64,000 nucleotides of DNA from Streptomyces sp. NBC_00878 (GTDB lineage: Bacteria; Actinomycetota; Actinomycetes; Streptomycetales; Streptomycetaceae). Under the pieces are notes generated by a model that worked only from the letters and a program-made list of their open reading frames with translations, was not told the origin of the DNA and did no database searches. Shown here in pieces: positions 31,865 through 40,296 of this stretch. Location of the stretch: NCBI RefSeq assembly GCF_026341515.1, contig NZ_JAPEOK010000001.1, positions 6,944,001 to 7,008,000 on the forward strand. Direction: 5' to 3'. Within the stretch, counting starts at the first letter, position 1. Each line of letters begins with the position of its first letter. Both the position numbers and the translations under genes were made by a program.

Positions 31865-34537
31865 CTAGCGAATGTCGGGCAGGTCCCGCAGTTGCCTGCG
31901 TGAGGTGAGCCCGAGCTTGCGGAAGATGTTGCGCAGGTGTGCGTCGACCGTCCGCGGGCTGAGGAACAGCTTCGCCGCCACCTCCTTGGACGTGGCGCCG
32001 TCGGCGACCAGGCGTGCGATGTGCACCTCCTGCATCGTCAGCCGGTCCGACGCCTTCGACGTACGGCTGCGGGCCTGCTCGCCCGTGGCGCGCAACTCGC
32101 CGACGGCGCGCTCGGCGAACGCCTCCATACCGAGGTCGGACAGCGACTCGTGCGCCAGCCGCAGCGCGGACCGGGCGTCACGCCGTCGGCCCTGGCGGCG
32201 CAGCCACTCCCCGTACAGCAGATGTGCCCGGGCGCGGTAGACGACCAGCGCGCTGTCGTCGAGCAGGCCGATCGCCTCCTGGTAGGCGGACTCGTCCTCG
32301 GTCACCAGGGCTCGCGCGTAGGCCTCGACGCCAAGACCCCACACGTGCCGGCCCGCCCTCGTTCGCTCTCGGAGGGACGCGAGGGCCTCGGCGGCGACCT
32401 CGGTCTCGCCGCACCGCACGGCCGCCTCGACCAGCTCGGGCAGGGCAAGGCCCGCCGTGCCGACGGCGCCGTACTCGACCGCCTGCTTCGCCGCCTTCAG
32501 CGCGGCCGGGTAGTCGGCCAGGCCGTTGCTGAGCACGGCCGTCGCCCACTGCACGCTGAGGCTCATCCGGGGATCCACCGACGCGAACAGTTCGACGGCG
32601 TCCTCGCGCCGCCCGCGCAACGCGGCCAGGTGGAGGCGCGGGTAGACCAGCGGTGCCGCGCCGGTGGCGTCGGCGATCGCCTCCTCCTCGGAGATCAGCT
32701 CCATCGCGGCACCGAAGTCGCCCGCGTGGACGGTCGCGGCGGCCTGCATGGCCAACCCGATGGGCAGCGCGTGGAAGGAGCCCGACTCACGGCCCGCCGC
32801 GACCGCGCGGGTGGCGATGCCGGACAGGGCGCCGAAGTCCCACAGCTCGACAGCCATCATGAAGCCCAGTGACGGCCGCCTGGCCCACACCTCGTCGTCG
32901 AGGTCGCCCAGGACCGGCCGCAGGATGTCCCCCGCCGCCCGGTGCCCGCGGCTGACCAGGCTGATCAGGCCGGTCAGGACCGTGTCCGCGCTGGAGGCCG
33001 GCTCGCCCGACGGCGGGGCCTGCCCGGCGGCCTCCACCACGTGGTCGAGGCCGCCGATGAGGAGGCCCATCTCGATGGCGTCCAGGTAGCACTCCCTCGA
33101 CCAGGGAGGATCGATGGCCGCCAGCCGGGCGGCAGCACGCAGGAGGTGTGCCGTGGGGCCTTCGTCGCCCCGGCGGCGGACGAACGACAGCCTGCCGCGC
33201 AGCAGGTCGGCCCGGGCGGCCTGGCTCGGATCGTCCGTCGGGACGGTGGTGAGCAGGTCCGCCGCCTCGTCGAAGTCCCCCACCGAGAGCTTGGCCCAGG
33301 CCGCGGCGAGCGCGCGCTCGACACGGAGGTCCTGGTCGATCGTGAGCGCGGCCGAGCGTTCGAGGAAGGCCGCCGCCGCCGCGACACCGCCGCGTTCCCT
33401 GGCGCGGGTGGCGGAGGCTTCGAGCTCGGCGGCCACCTGCTCGTCCGGTCCGGCGCTGGCCTCGGCGCGATGCCAGGCCCGCCGGTCGGGGTCGGCGACC
33501 GGGTCGGTCACGGCGGCCAGCGCCTCGTGCGCCCTGCGCCGCTCCTCCGGCGCCGCGGCGCGGTAGGCGGCCGAGCGGGCCAGGGGGTGGCTGAACCGGA
33601 TCCGGGTGCCGAACTCGACCAGCGGGACGGACTCGACCAGCGGGACGGACTCCGCGGCGGCAGCCGCGTCGATGCCCAGGAGTTCGGCCGCACGCCACAG
33701 CAGGCCGGGGTCGCCGATCGGGTCGGCGGCGGCGACGGTCACCAGCAGCCGGGCCGCCGGCGGCAGGAGCTCCAGCCGGGACCTGAAGCTCTGCTCGATC
33801 ACGCCGGGTACCGAGTCGGGCTGGGCGAATCCGCCCGCCATCCCGGCGCGTCCGGCGGTCCTGGAAAGCTCCACCAGTGCGAGGGGGTTGCCGCGCGCCT
33901 CGGCCAGGATGCGGTCGCGTACCCGCTCGTCCAACGGGGCGCGGATCGCCGCGGCCAGCAACGCGCGGGCATCCGCTTCGCCAAGACCCTGAAGCGAATG
34001 GCCGGGCAGCTCGGGCAGGCGGCTCGGCTCGCGCGCCGCGAACACGAGGGCGATCGACTCGGCCGAGACCCGGCGGGCCAGGAAGGCCAGCGCCTTGGCC
34101 GACGCCTGGTCCAGCCACTGTGCGTCGTCGACGACGCACAGGAGCGGGCGTTCCCCCACGGTCTCCACCAGGAGGCCCAGCGACGCGATGCCGACCAGGA
34201 ACGGATCGGGTGTGCCGGTGTCGAGGCCGAAAGCGATCTCCAGCGCCTTGCGGTGCGGTGCGGGCAACGCCCTCAGCCGACCGGTGACGGGCGCGAGCAA
34301 CTGGTGCAGCGCGGCGAACGGCAGCTCCATCTCGAACTCCGCGCCCGACGCCCGCATGACGAGGAATCCGGTCGCGGCCCTGTCCAGATGGCGCAGCAGC
34401 GCGCTCTTGCCGATGCCCGGCTCACCGCGCAGGACCAGGGCGCCGCCCCGGCCCTCCCGTGCCGCTTGGAGGAGGGCGTCGAGCCGGCGTATCTCGTCCT
34501 GACGGCCGATCAGCACATCCGTGAATCTCTCGGGCAC
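31865..34537 (-). CDS. LAL-type LuxR family transcriptional regulator
   Basis: About 890 residues. N-terminal AAA/STAND ATPase: FTDVLIGRQDEIRRLDALLQ, Walker A RGEPGIGKSALL near residue 38, Walker B LLCVVDDAQWLD; a long TPR-like helical middle; C-terminal LuxR HTH LTMQEVHIARLVADGATSKE then LSPRTVDAHLRNIFRKLGL. GTG 34537 precedes the conserved domain; an ATG at 34777 would translate the 33-bp repeat array and is rejected. An 18-bp in-frame tandem duplication at 33613-33648 gives SVPLVESVPLVE. Divergent from the MFS/carotenoid-oxygenase operon, its likely target; LAL proteins are usually activators. Confidence 0.92.
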   Translation of the reverse strand: MPERFTDVLIGRQDEIRRLDALLQAAREGRGGALVLRGEPGIGKSALLRHLDRAATGFLVMRASGAEFEMELPFAALHQLLAPVTGRLRALPAPHRKALEIAFGLDTGTPDPFLVGIASLGLLVETVGERPLLCVVDDAQWLDQASAKALAFLARRVSAESIALVFAAREPSRLPELPGHSLQGLGEADARALLAAAIRAPLDERVRDRILAEARGNPLALVELSRTAGRAGMAGGFAQPDSVPGVIEQSFRSRLELLPPAARLLVTVAAADPIGDPGLLWRAAELLGIDAAAAAESVPLVESVPLVEFGTRIRFSHPLARSAAYRAAAPEERRRAHEALAAVTDPVADPDRRAWHRAEASAGPDEQVAAELEASATRARERGGVAAAAAFLERSAALTIDQDLRVERALAAAWAKLSVGDFDEAADLLTTVPTDDPSQAARADLLRGRLSFVRRRGDEGPTAHLLRAAARLAAIDPPWSRECYLDAIEMGLLIGGLDHVVEAAGQAPPSGEPASSADTVLTGLISLVSRGHRAAGDILRPVLGDLDDEVWARRPSLGFMMAVELWDFGALSGIATRAVAAGRESGSFHALPIGLAMQAAATVHAGDFGAAMELISEEEAIADATGAAPLVYPRLHLAALRGRREDAVELFASVDPRMSLSVQWATAVLSNGLADYPAALKAAKQAVEYGAVGTAGLALPELVEAAVRCGETEVAAEALASLRERTRAGRHVWGLGVEAYARALVTEDESAYQEAIGLLDDSALVVYRARAHLLYGEWLRRQGRRRDARSALRLAHESLSDLGMEAFAERAVGELRATGEQARSRTSKASDRLTMQEVHIARLVADGATSKEVAAKLFLSPRTVDAHLRNIFRKLGLTSRRQLRDLPDIR

Positions 34538-34649
34538 GTCCGACAACCTATGCGGTCGTGCGTCGCAGGGGAATCCGGGAAAGACCCCAGTCGCCCGGGC
34601 GGTCTCCCCGAGATCGCCCAGGGGCCACCCGCAGGGAGGCGTGTAGGCG

Positions 34650-34748
34650 ATGACCACCGACGCGAACGGCTGTCGCCCGCTGACGACTGCCGACGCGAGC
34701 GGTGGACGTCCGCTGATGATCACCGACGCGACCGGCGGACGCCCGCTG
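34650..34748. repeat. Three 33-bp tandem repeats in the LAL/MFS intergenic region
   Basis: Units at 34650-34682, 34683-34715 and 34716-34748 share the core pattern CCGACGCGA-N-CGG with a closing CCGCTG and are about 80 percent identical to one another. The array ends 13 bp before the MFS ATG and begins 112 bp upstream of the LAL start. Because 33 is a multiple of three the frame stays open through it on both strands, but no ribosome site supports translation. The array covers the promoter of the MFS gene, so it may be a regulator-binding array. Confidence 0.85.
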
Positions 34749-34761
34749 CGAGTGTCGAGCC

Positions 34762-36051
34762 ATGACCCGCACCGCACCGCAACGGGCCACCACCGGCTGG
34801 ATACCGCTGGCGGTTCTGGCCACGGCCCAGTTCCTGGTCGTGCTGAGCACGTCGATCGTGAACGTCGCCCTGCCCCAGATCCGGGCCGGGCTCGATCTGT
34901 CGGACACGGGCCAGGCGTGGACGGTCAACGCCTACGTACTGGTCTTCGGCGCGCTGCTGCTGCCGGGCGGGCGCGCAGGCGACGTATACGGCCTTCGCCG
35001 CGTGTTCCTGCTCGGCATCGGCCTGTTCGCCCTCTCCTCCCTGGGCGCGGCACTGGCGCCCACGGCGACCGTGCTGATCGCCTGCAGGGCAGTGCAGGGA
35101 ATCGGTGCCGCGCTGCTGGCGCCCACGGCGCTGGCCCTCGTACTGACGCTCTATCCCGACAGGGAGCGGCGTGGCACCGCGCTCGGAGTCTGGGGCGCGG
35201 TCTCCGGTGCCGGCGGGGCGGCGGGCGTGCTGCTGAGCGGGCTGCTCACCAGCCTGTACGGCTGGCGTGCGGTGTTCGTCGTGATGGTGCCCCTCGCCCT
35301 GGCCGTCCTGGTGGCCACCTGGCTGCTGGTCGGGGCCGACCGGCCACGCGGCGGAAGCCTGGACGCGCCGGGCGCGGTGACGGTGACGGCGGGGCTGGTC
35401 GCGCTCACGTACGGCCTGTCGGGCCCTTGGCCGCTCGCCGTGATCGGTCTGGCCCTGCTCGGCCTGTTCGCGGTACTCCAGCGCCGCGCCGCCGACCCGC
35501 TGCTGCCGGCGCGCATGAGCGTGGTGGCGGTGCCCAACGTGCTGATGGCCCTGCTGGGCGCGGTCTGGCTCGGCCTGTTCTACTTCCTGCCCCTCTACCA
35601 GCAGCGCACCCTCGGCTACTCGCCCCTGGAAGCCGGGCTGACCCAGCTTCCCCTCGCCCTCATGGTCACCCTCTCGTCGTGGGCCACCGGCAAAGTCTCC
35701 GGCCGCCAGGTGCTCCCCGTGGGCCTGCTGGTCCTCGCGGCCGGACTGGCCTGGCTCTCCCGGACCCCGGCCGACGGCACCTTCCCCGTGGACCTGCTCG
35801 GCCCGACGCTCCTCATCGGCATCGGGCTGGGGGTGGCCTTCGTCCGGCTCACCGCGATGTCCGCCACGGGCGTCCCGGCCGCCGACAACGGCCTGGCCGG
35901 CGGGCTGGTCAACGCCACCCGGCAGATCGGCGGAGCCATCGGCCTGTCCTTCCTGACCCTGCTCCCCTCCTTCGGCGCGGCCTTCCTGGCCTGCGCCGCC
36001 CTGACCCTGCTCATCTCCGCCCTCTCGACTCTCTCGACGCGAAAGACATGA
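34762..36051 (+). CDS. MFS exporter, EmrB/QacA (DHA2) type
   Basis: A 429-residue MFS transporter with about 12-14 hydrophobic segments. Diagnostic stretches: FLVVLSTSIVNVALPQI (TM1), WTVNAYVLVFGALLLPGGRA with GDVYGLRR (motif A loop), CRAVQGIGAALLAPTALAL (motif B/C region). It is shorter than the usual 14-TM DHA2 members, mostly by short loops. The stop overlaps the carotenoid oxygenase start (ATGA), so the two are translationally coupled. Likely exports a hydrophobic small molecule made by or handled with the oxygenase. Confidence 0.93.
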   Translation: MTRTAPQRATTGWIPLAVLATAQFLVVLSTSIVNVALPQIRAGLDLSDTGQAWTVNAYVLVFGALLLPGGRAGDVYGLRRVFLLGIGLFALSSLGAALAPTATVLIACRAVQGIGAALLAPTALALVLTLYPDRERRGTALGVWGAVSGAGGAAGVLLSGLLTSLYGWRAVFVVMVPLALAVLVATWLLVGADRPRGGSLDAPGAVTVTAGLVALTYGLSGPWPLAVIGLALLGLFAVLQRRAADPLLPARMSVVAVPNVLMALLGAVWLGLFYFLPLYQQRTLGYSPLEAGLTQLPLALMVTLSSWATGKVSGRQVLPVGLLVLAAGLAWLSRTPADGTFPVDLLGPTLLIGIGLGVAFVRLTAMSATGVPAADNGLAGGLVNATRQIGGAIGLSFLTLLPSFGAAFLACAALTLLISALSTLSTRKT

Positions 36052-37391
36052 CCATGACCCTGGACAAGCCGTACATCAGCGGCCACTTCACCCCCGTCAC
36101 CGACGAGATCACCGGCCGCGAGCTGAAGGTACGCGGCACCCTCCCGCCCGAGCTGAACGGCCGCTACTTCCGCAACGGTCACAACCCCAAACCGGGCATC
36201 ACCCCCTCCCACTGGTTCCGCGGCGAGGGCATGATCCACGGCGTCCGCCTCACGGGCGGCCGGGCCGAGTGGTACCGCAACCGCTGGGTGAAGACCCCGT
36301 ACCTGGACGGTGTGCCGTTCACCGGGACCGAGCTCGACGTCAGCGCCGCCGCCACCAACATCATCTTCCACGGGGGCCGCTACCTGGCCCTTCAGGAGGC
36401 CAACCTGCCCTGGGAGGTCAGCGCCGACCTCGACACGATCGGCGTCCACGACTTCGGCGGCAAGCTCACCAGCGCCATGACCGCCCACCCCAAGGAGGAC
36501 CCGGAGACCGGCGAGCTGCACTTCTTCAGCTACAGCCCCTTCCCGCCGTACCTGACCTACTACGTGGCCGACGCCTCCGGCGACATCGTCAAGTCGGAGG
36601 TCGTCGACGGCTCCGGCCCGTCGCTCATGCACGACTTCGCCATCACCCGCGAGCACGCCGTCTTCATCAACTCGCCGGTGGTCTTCGACCACGCCGAGCA
36701 CTCCGGCATCCCCTACCGCTGGCATGACGACGTCCCGCTGCGCATCGGCGTGATGCCGCGCGCCGGGGGCAGGACCACGTGGTTCGAGGTGGCCGACCAG
36801 GCGGCGCTGTTGCACGTCACGAACGCCTACACCGACGCGCGGGGCCGGATCGTCCTCGAAGCACCGTGCTTCGACCGTTCCGCCTGGGAGAGCTCGTGGA
36901 AGTGGTGGGTCGGCGCTCCCGGCTACGGCACCAGCCCCGACGCCGGCTCGACCTTCTACCGGTGGATCATGGACCCGGCCACGGGCAAGGCGACCACCGA
37001 GTCCCTCAACGACCTGGCCACCGAGTTCCCGTCGATCAACGATGCCCACACCGGTTCGGCCTACCGCTACAGCTACGCCATCGCCTTCCCCGGCGCGGGC
37101 CTGTCGGGCTACCACACCGTCAAGTTCGACACGCAGACCGGCGAGCAGAAGCTGCACACGCACGGCGAGGGCCGGATGCCCGGCGAGGCCGTCTTCGCGC
37201 CCGCCGAGGGCGGGACCGCCGAGGACGACGGCTACCTGCTCACCATCGTCAGCGACCTCACGGCCGACGCCTCGGAGCTGCTCGTCCTGGACGCGAGCGA
37301 CCTGAGCACCGTGGCCGCCGTCGAACTCCCCCGCAGGGTGCCCGCCGGCATCCACGGCCACTGGATCCCCGACTCCGAGATACCCGCCTGA
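36048..37391 (+). CDS. Carotenoid cleavage oxygenase (RPE65/CCD family)
   Basis: A 447-residue non-haem iron dioxygenase that cleaves a polyene or stilbene-like double bond. All four iron-binding His are in place: TAHPKED (147), LMHDFA (195), LLHVTNAY (256) and GIHGHW (436). The N-terminal GRYFRNGHNPKP is the family entry motif. ATG 36048 overlaps the MFS stop. No phytoene synthase, desaturase or terpene gene is in this window, so the substrate must come from elsewhere. A 13-bp hairpin follows 13 bp after the stop. Confidence 0.94.
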   Translation: MTMTLDKPYISGHFTPVTDEITGRELKVRGTLPPELNGRYFRNGHNPKPGITPSHWFRGEGMIHGVRLTGGRAEWYRNRWVKTPYLDGVPFTGTELDVSAAATNIIFHGGRYLALQEANLPWEVSADLDTIGVHDFGGKLTSAMTAHPKEDPETGELHFFSYSPFPPYLTYYVADASGDIVKSEVVDGSGPSLMHDFAITREHAVFINSPVVFDHAEHSGIPYRWHDDVPLRIGVMPRAGGRTTWFEVADQAALLHVTNAYTDARGRIVLEAPCFDRSAWESSWKWWVGAPGYGTSPDAGSTFYRWIMDPATGKATTESLNDLATEFPSINDAHTGSAYRYSYAIAFPGAGLSGYHTVKFDTQTGEQKLHTHGEGRMPGEAVFAPAEGGTAEDDGYLLTIVSDLTADASELLVLDASDLSTVAAVELPRRVPAGIHGHWIPDSEIPA

Positions 37392-37403
37392 CCCGCCCCA
37401 GCC

Positions 37404-37440
37404 GCCCGGGCCGCCGTTGACTCCCCGCGGCGGCCCGGGC
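37404..37440 (+). terminator. 13-bp GC hairpin after the carotenoid oxygenase gene
   Basis: Arms 37404-37416 and 37428-37440 (GCCCGGGCCGCCG / CGGCGGCCCGGGC) are perfectly complementary around an 11-nt loop. Positioned to end the MFS/oxygenase transcript and possibly also the convergent FG-GAP gene. Confidence 0.8.
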
Positions 37441-37460
37441 CCCGGCACCACCCTCCACTG

Positions 37461-37504
37461 GGTAGCCGGTAGCCGGTAGCCGGTAGCCGGTAGCCGGTAG
37501 CCGG
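37461..37504. repeat. Heptanucleotide tandem repeat (GGTAGCC) x6
   Basis: Six perfect head-to-tail copies of GGTAGCC followed by GG, in the gap between two convergent genes. No imperfect unit is seen, which suggests recent expansion by slippage. Confidence 0.9.
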
Positions 37505-37569
37505 ACACGACGGTGGGGCGGCACCGGTCCGCCCCACCACATCCCCGTTGTCCAGCTCGGTCGCTCAGC

Positions 37570-39051
37570 TCAGCGCAGGAACGACCCGAAGTGCGCGTCC
37601 GTGGCGGGCGCCGAGAGGTCACCGGCGCCGAACGCGAAGGACGACTTCGCGGTGAGGCCGGTCGCCGTGCCGCGCAGCACCCAGACCGCGCCGTTCTCGC
37701 TGTTCTCGGCCGTGGAACCGGCCGCGAGGTCGAGGTGGCCGTCGCCGTTGACGTCCAGGAGCGCGCTGCTCACGCCGAACCGGTCCTTGATCTCGGCGAC
37801 TCCGGGTACACCGGCGGTGTTCTGGTGGAAGACCTGCGCTCCGGCACCCGTGACACCGGAGGCGCTGCCGTGCACGAGGGCGACCGAGCCGGTGTCGAGG
37901 ACCGTGCCGACGTCCTCGCCGGGTATGCCGAGGGCGATGTCGGCGAAGCCGTCACCCGTGACGTCCGCGACCGAGACCGTGGTGCCGAGGCCGTCACCCT
38001 CCTCCTCGACGCCGGGGAAGCCGGGCAGGTCCTGGTCGAAGGTCTGGACGCGGTCCTCGGACAGGCCGGAGGCCGAACCGAGGGCGACCCGCGCCTTGCC
38101 GTCCCCGTTGCTGCCGACCACCACGTCGTCGAACTTGTCGCCGTTCACGTCCCCGACGCCGGTGCCCGCGTCGAGCCCGGCGTTCGGGACCCAGCCGCTG
38201 GTGAAGCCCGTGCTGCCGCCGCCGAGCAGTAGACGGCTGCCCCAGACGCCGTCGCCCGAGTACCGCAGCATGACGATGTCGTCCTTGCCGTCACCGTTGA
38301 CGTCGCCGGCCTGGGTGGAGCGGACGGGACCGCTGATCGAGTCGCCGTCCTCCTCGCAGCCGCCGTTGGTGGCGCAGGAGGCGTCGTCGGCTCCGTAGCC
38401 CCACCACAGGGACTTGTCCAGGACTGGGAGGGTGGCGGTCGGCTTTCCGGCCCGTGTGACCGGGCCCTTCCACACGGTGGCGGCGCCGCTCGGCGGGTCG
38501 TCGCCCGCGACGTTCTGCAGGGCGAACAGGGCGAGGTCCGTCTTGCCGTCGCCGTCGAAGTCGCCGGCCTGGGGGGACTGCCCGTACCCGGCTATGGCCG
38601 TACCGCCGGTGAGTCCGGAGGCGGAGCCCCACAGGACGACGGAGCCGGCCTTGCCGCCCGCTATCACCAGGTCGCTGAAGCCGTCGCCGTCCAGGTCGCC
38701 CTTGGTGAAGGAGGCCCCGAAGCGCTCGCTCGCGGTGGCGGAGCCGGGAACGCCGGCGGTCGAGCGGCTGATGAGCTTCTTCTTCGCGGGGGAGATCCCG
38801 GTGGCGGAGCCGTACGTGACGGCCACATACCCCGCCTTGGCCTTGCTGGACACCGTGGCGTCCGGGGCGGCCACGACCAGGTCGGCGAATCCGTCGCCGT
38901 TGAAGTCGTCCTGCGCGTCCGCGGACCCTTGGGCGGCCTGGGCCGAGGCCCCGGTCAGGGCCCAGGCGCCGAATCCTCCGGCGAGCAGCACCGCGGCTGC
39001 CAGGGGTGCGGTGAGGCGCGCGGTACGGGTTCTGCGGTGTGCTCGGGACAT
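37570..39051 (-). CDS. Secreted FG-GAP / VCBS repeat protein
   Basis: A 493-residue exported protein with signal peptide (MSRAHRRTRTARL, then AAAVLLAGGFGAWALT, ending ASAQAAQ). The mature part is a beta-propeller of integrin-like FG-GAP blades with at least seven calcium-binding DxNGDGxxD loops: DFNGDGFADL, DLDGDGFSDL, DFDGDGKTDL, DVNGDGKDDI, DVNGDKFDDV, DVTGDGFADI, DVNGDGHLDL. No catalytic domain. Such proteins are common in Streptomyces secretomes; role unknown (adhesion or scaffold). Downstream neighbour on the same strand orientation is a secreted nuclease, separated by its own terminator. Confidence 0.94.
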   Translation of the reverse strand: MSRAHRRTRTARLTAPLAAAVLLAGGFGAWALTGASAQAAQGSADAQDDFNGDGFADLVVAAPDATVSSKAKAGYVAVTYGSATGISPAKKKLISRSTAGVPGSATASERFGASFTKGDLDGDGFSDLVIAGGKAGSVVLWGSASGLTGGTAIAGYGQSPQAGDFDGDGKTDLALFALQNVAGDDPPSGAATVWKGPVTRAGKPTATLPVLDKSLWWGYGADDASCATNGGCEEDGDSISGPVRSTQAGDVNGDGKDDIVMLRYSGDGVWGSRLLLGGGSTGFTSGWVPNAGLDAGTGVGDVNGDKFDDVVVGSNGDGKARVALGSASGLSEDRVQTFDQDLPGFPGVEEEGDGLGTTVSVADVTGDGFADIALGIPGEDVGTVLDTGSVALVHGSASGVTGAGAQVFHQNTAGVPGVAEIKDRFGVSSALLDVNGDGHLDLAAGSTAENSENGAVWVLRGTATGLTAKSSFAFGAGDLSAPATDAHFGSFLR

Positions 39052-39179
39052 ACGGGGAACCTTTCGAGTCGGTCTGGTCCTGCACGCGGAATCACGCGTT
39101 CAGGGAGTTCGACTCGGGCGGGGCGCCCCCAGTTGTACGCCTCAATGTCATGGATTTGTAACCGAGGGGACAGGTGTGG

Positions 39180-39216
39180 CGCTGAACTCCCTTACTGTCA
39201 CAGGGAGTTCAGCGCA
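39180..39216 (-). terminator. Perfect 14-bp hairpin after the endonuclease gene
   Basis: Arms 39180-39193 and 39203-39216 (GCGCTGAACTCCCT / AGGGAGTTCAGCGC) pair completely around a 9-nt loop, 39 bp beyond the minus-strand endonuclease stop. Confidence 0.85.
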
Positions 39217-39255
39217 GGTCACCGTCGGTCTACATCGTGGGTCTGCATCATCGGC

Positions 39256-40059
39256 CTACCAGATCGCCTCGACCCACTCGGGGTGGTCGATGAACGGGTT
39301 CCGGTTGCCCTGGTAGTTCGAGTAGATGAGCTCGTTGCGGCGCTCTTCGAACGCGCTGGGCGGGTCCTGCACGTTCCACTGCTTCAGGACCGAGAGGCGG
39401 CCGTGGTAGGGGACGCTGCCGTTGGTGACGGCGTCGTTGGGCTCCAGGTCGTCCCAGGCGTCGTCGCCCTCGTACCGGACGGCCATGTAGAGGATCATGC
39501 GGGCCACGTCGCCCTTGACGGCGCTGCGGGGCTCGAAGGAGTTCGAGTCGGTGAGGCTGCCGCCGCTGTTGGTGAAGCTGCTGCCGCCGTTGTCGAAGTC
39601 CTTGTTGCCGCGGATGCTGTTGACCTGGACGTCCTCGGGGCGCAGGTGGTGCAGGTCCGTGCCGGGGCCGGCGGAGGTGCCGAAGTCGCCGTGGGACTGG
39701 GCCCACGTGTGCTCGCGGTTCCAGTTGCCGGTCGCGCCGCCGTTGAGGGTCTTGCTGCGCGAGATGCCGGAGTACAGCAGGACCACGTTGCTGCTGTTGT
39801 TCGGGTCCTGGTCGGTGACCTTGAGCGCGTTCCAGACCGCGGAGTACGAGATCGCGGTCTGGTCGCTGATGATCGTGTGCAGCGAGCTCTTGAGGGCCGT
39901 GCCGGTCTTGCCGATCGCGCTCGCGTAGTACGTGTCGTCGAACGCGGTGGTCGTGGCCGCGGCGGGGGTCGCGGCGACCGTCGGGAGGGTGATGCCGACG
40001 AGAGCGCCGGAAACGCCTACCGCCAGCGCCTTCCATCTGCCTATCTGCGCAACGGACAT
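39256..40059 (-). CDS. Secreted endonuclease I family nuclease
   Basis: A 267-residue exported nuclease. Signal peptide up to ATPAAA about residue 37. Endonuclease I signature: NREHTWAQSHGDF (catalytic His), TDLHHLRPEDVQVNSIRGNK (metal-binding Asn/His region) and GDVARMILYMAVRY. Related to Vibrio Vvn-type and Bacillus BsnA-type nucleases; degrades extracellular DNA or RNA for nutrient scavenging. Start MSVAQIGRWK at 40059 follows AAAGGG; an ATG 27 bases upstream is unlikely. Confidence 0.94.
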   Translation of the reverse strand: MSVAQIGRWKALAVGVSGALVGITLPTVAATPAAATTTAFDDTYYASAIGKTGTALKSSLHTIISDQTAISYSAVWNALKVTDQDPNNSSNVVLLYSGISRSKTLNGGATGNWNREHTWAQSHGDFGTSAGPGTDLHHLRPEDVQVNSIRGNKDFDNGGSSFTNSGGSLTDSNSFEPRSAVKGDVARMILYMAVRYEGDDAWDDLEPNDAVTNGSVPYHGRLSVLKQWNVQDPPSAFEERRNELIYSNYQGNRNPFIDHPEWVEAIW

Positions 40060-40226
40060 GGGGGTGCCCTTTCCCGGGAACGGCACGCGCCGTGACGCGG
40101 GGTCCTACTCAACAGGCCCGCGTTCTACGCGTGTTGACACTTCGGTCAATCGGGAGAGTGACATGGACATGGGGTCGGCGGTGTAACCGGGAGGGGGCGT
40201 TTGTGTGACGTTCTCGCATACGGCAC

Positions 40227-40285
40227 AACCCCTGGCCGTTCCCGGTCCAGGGGTTGCGCAACGCGAGGGTTCTCCCCAATTGGGG
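40227..40285 (-). terminator. Two successive stem-loops after the GT39 gene
   Basis: AACCCCTGG (40227-40235) pairs with CCAGGGGTT (40247-40255). A perfect 12-bp palindrome CCCCAATTGGGG lies at 40274-40285, just beyond the minus-strand stop at 40297. Likely tandem terminators. Confidence 0.6.
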
Positions 40286-40296
40286 GAGGGTTGACC

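Noticed and set aside
34537..34777. N-terminal 80-residue extension of the LAL regulator
   Set aside because: It would be a translation of the 33-bp repeat array and the promoter gap; the conserved domain starts right after GTG 34537.
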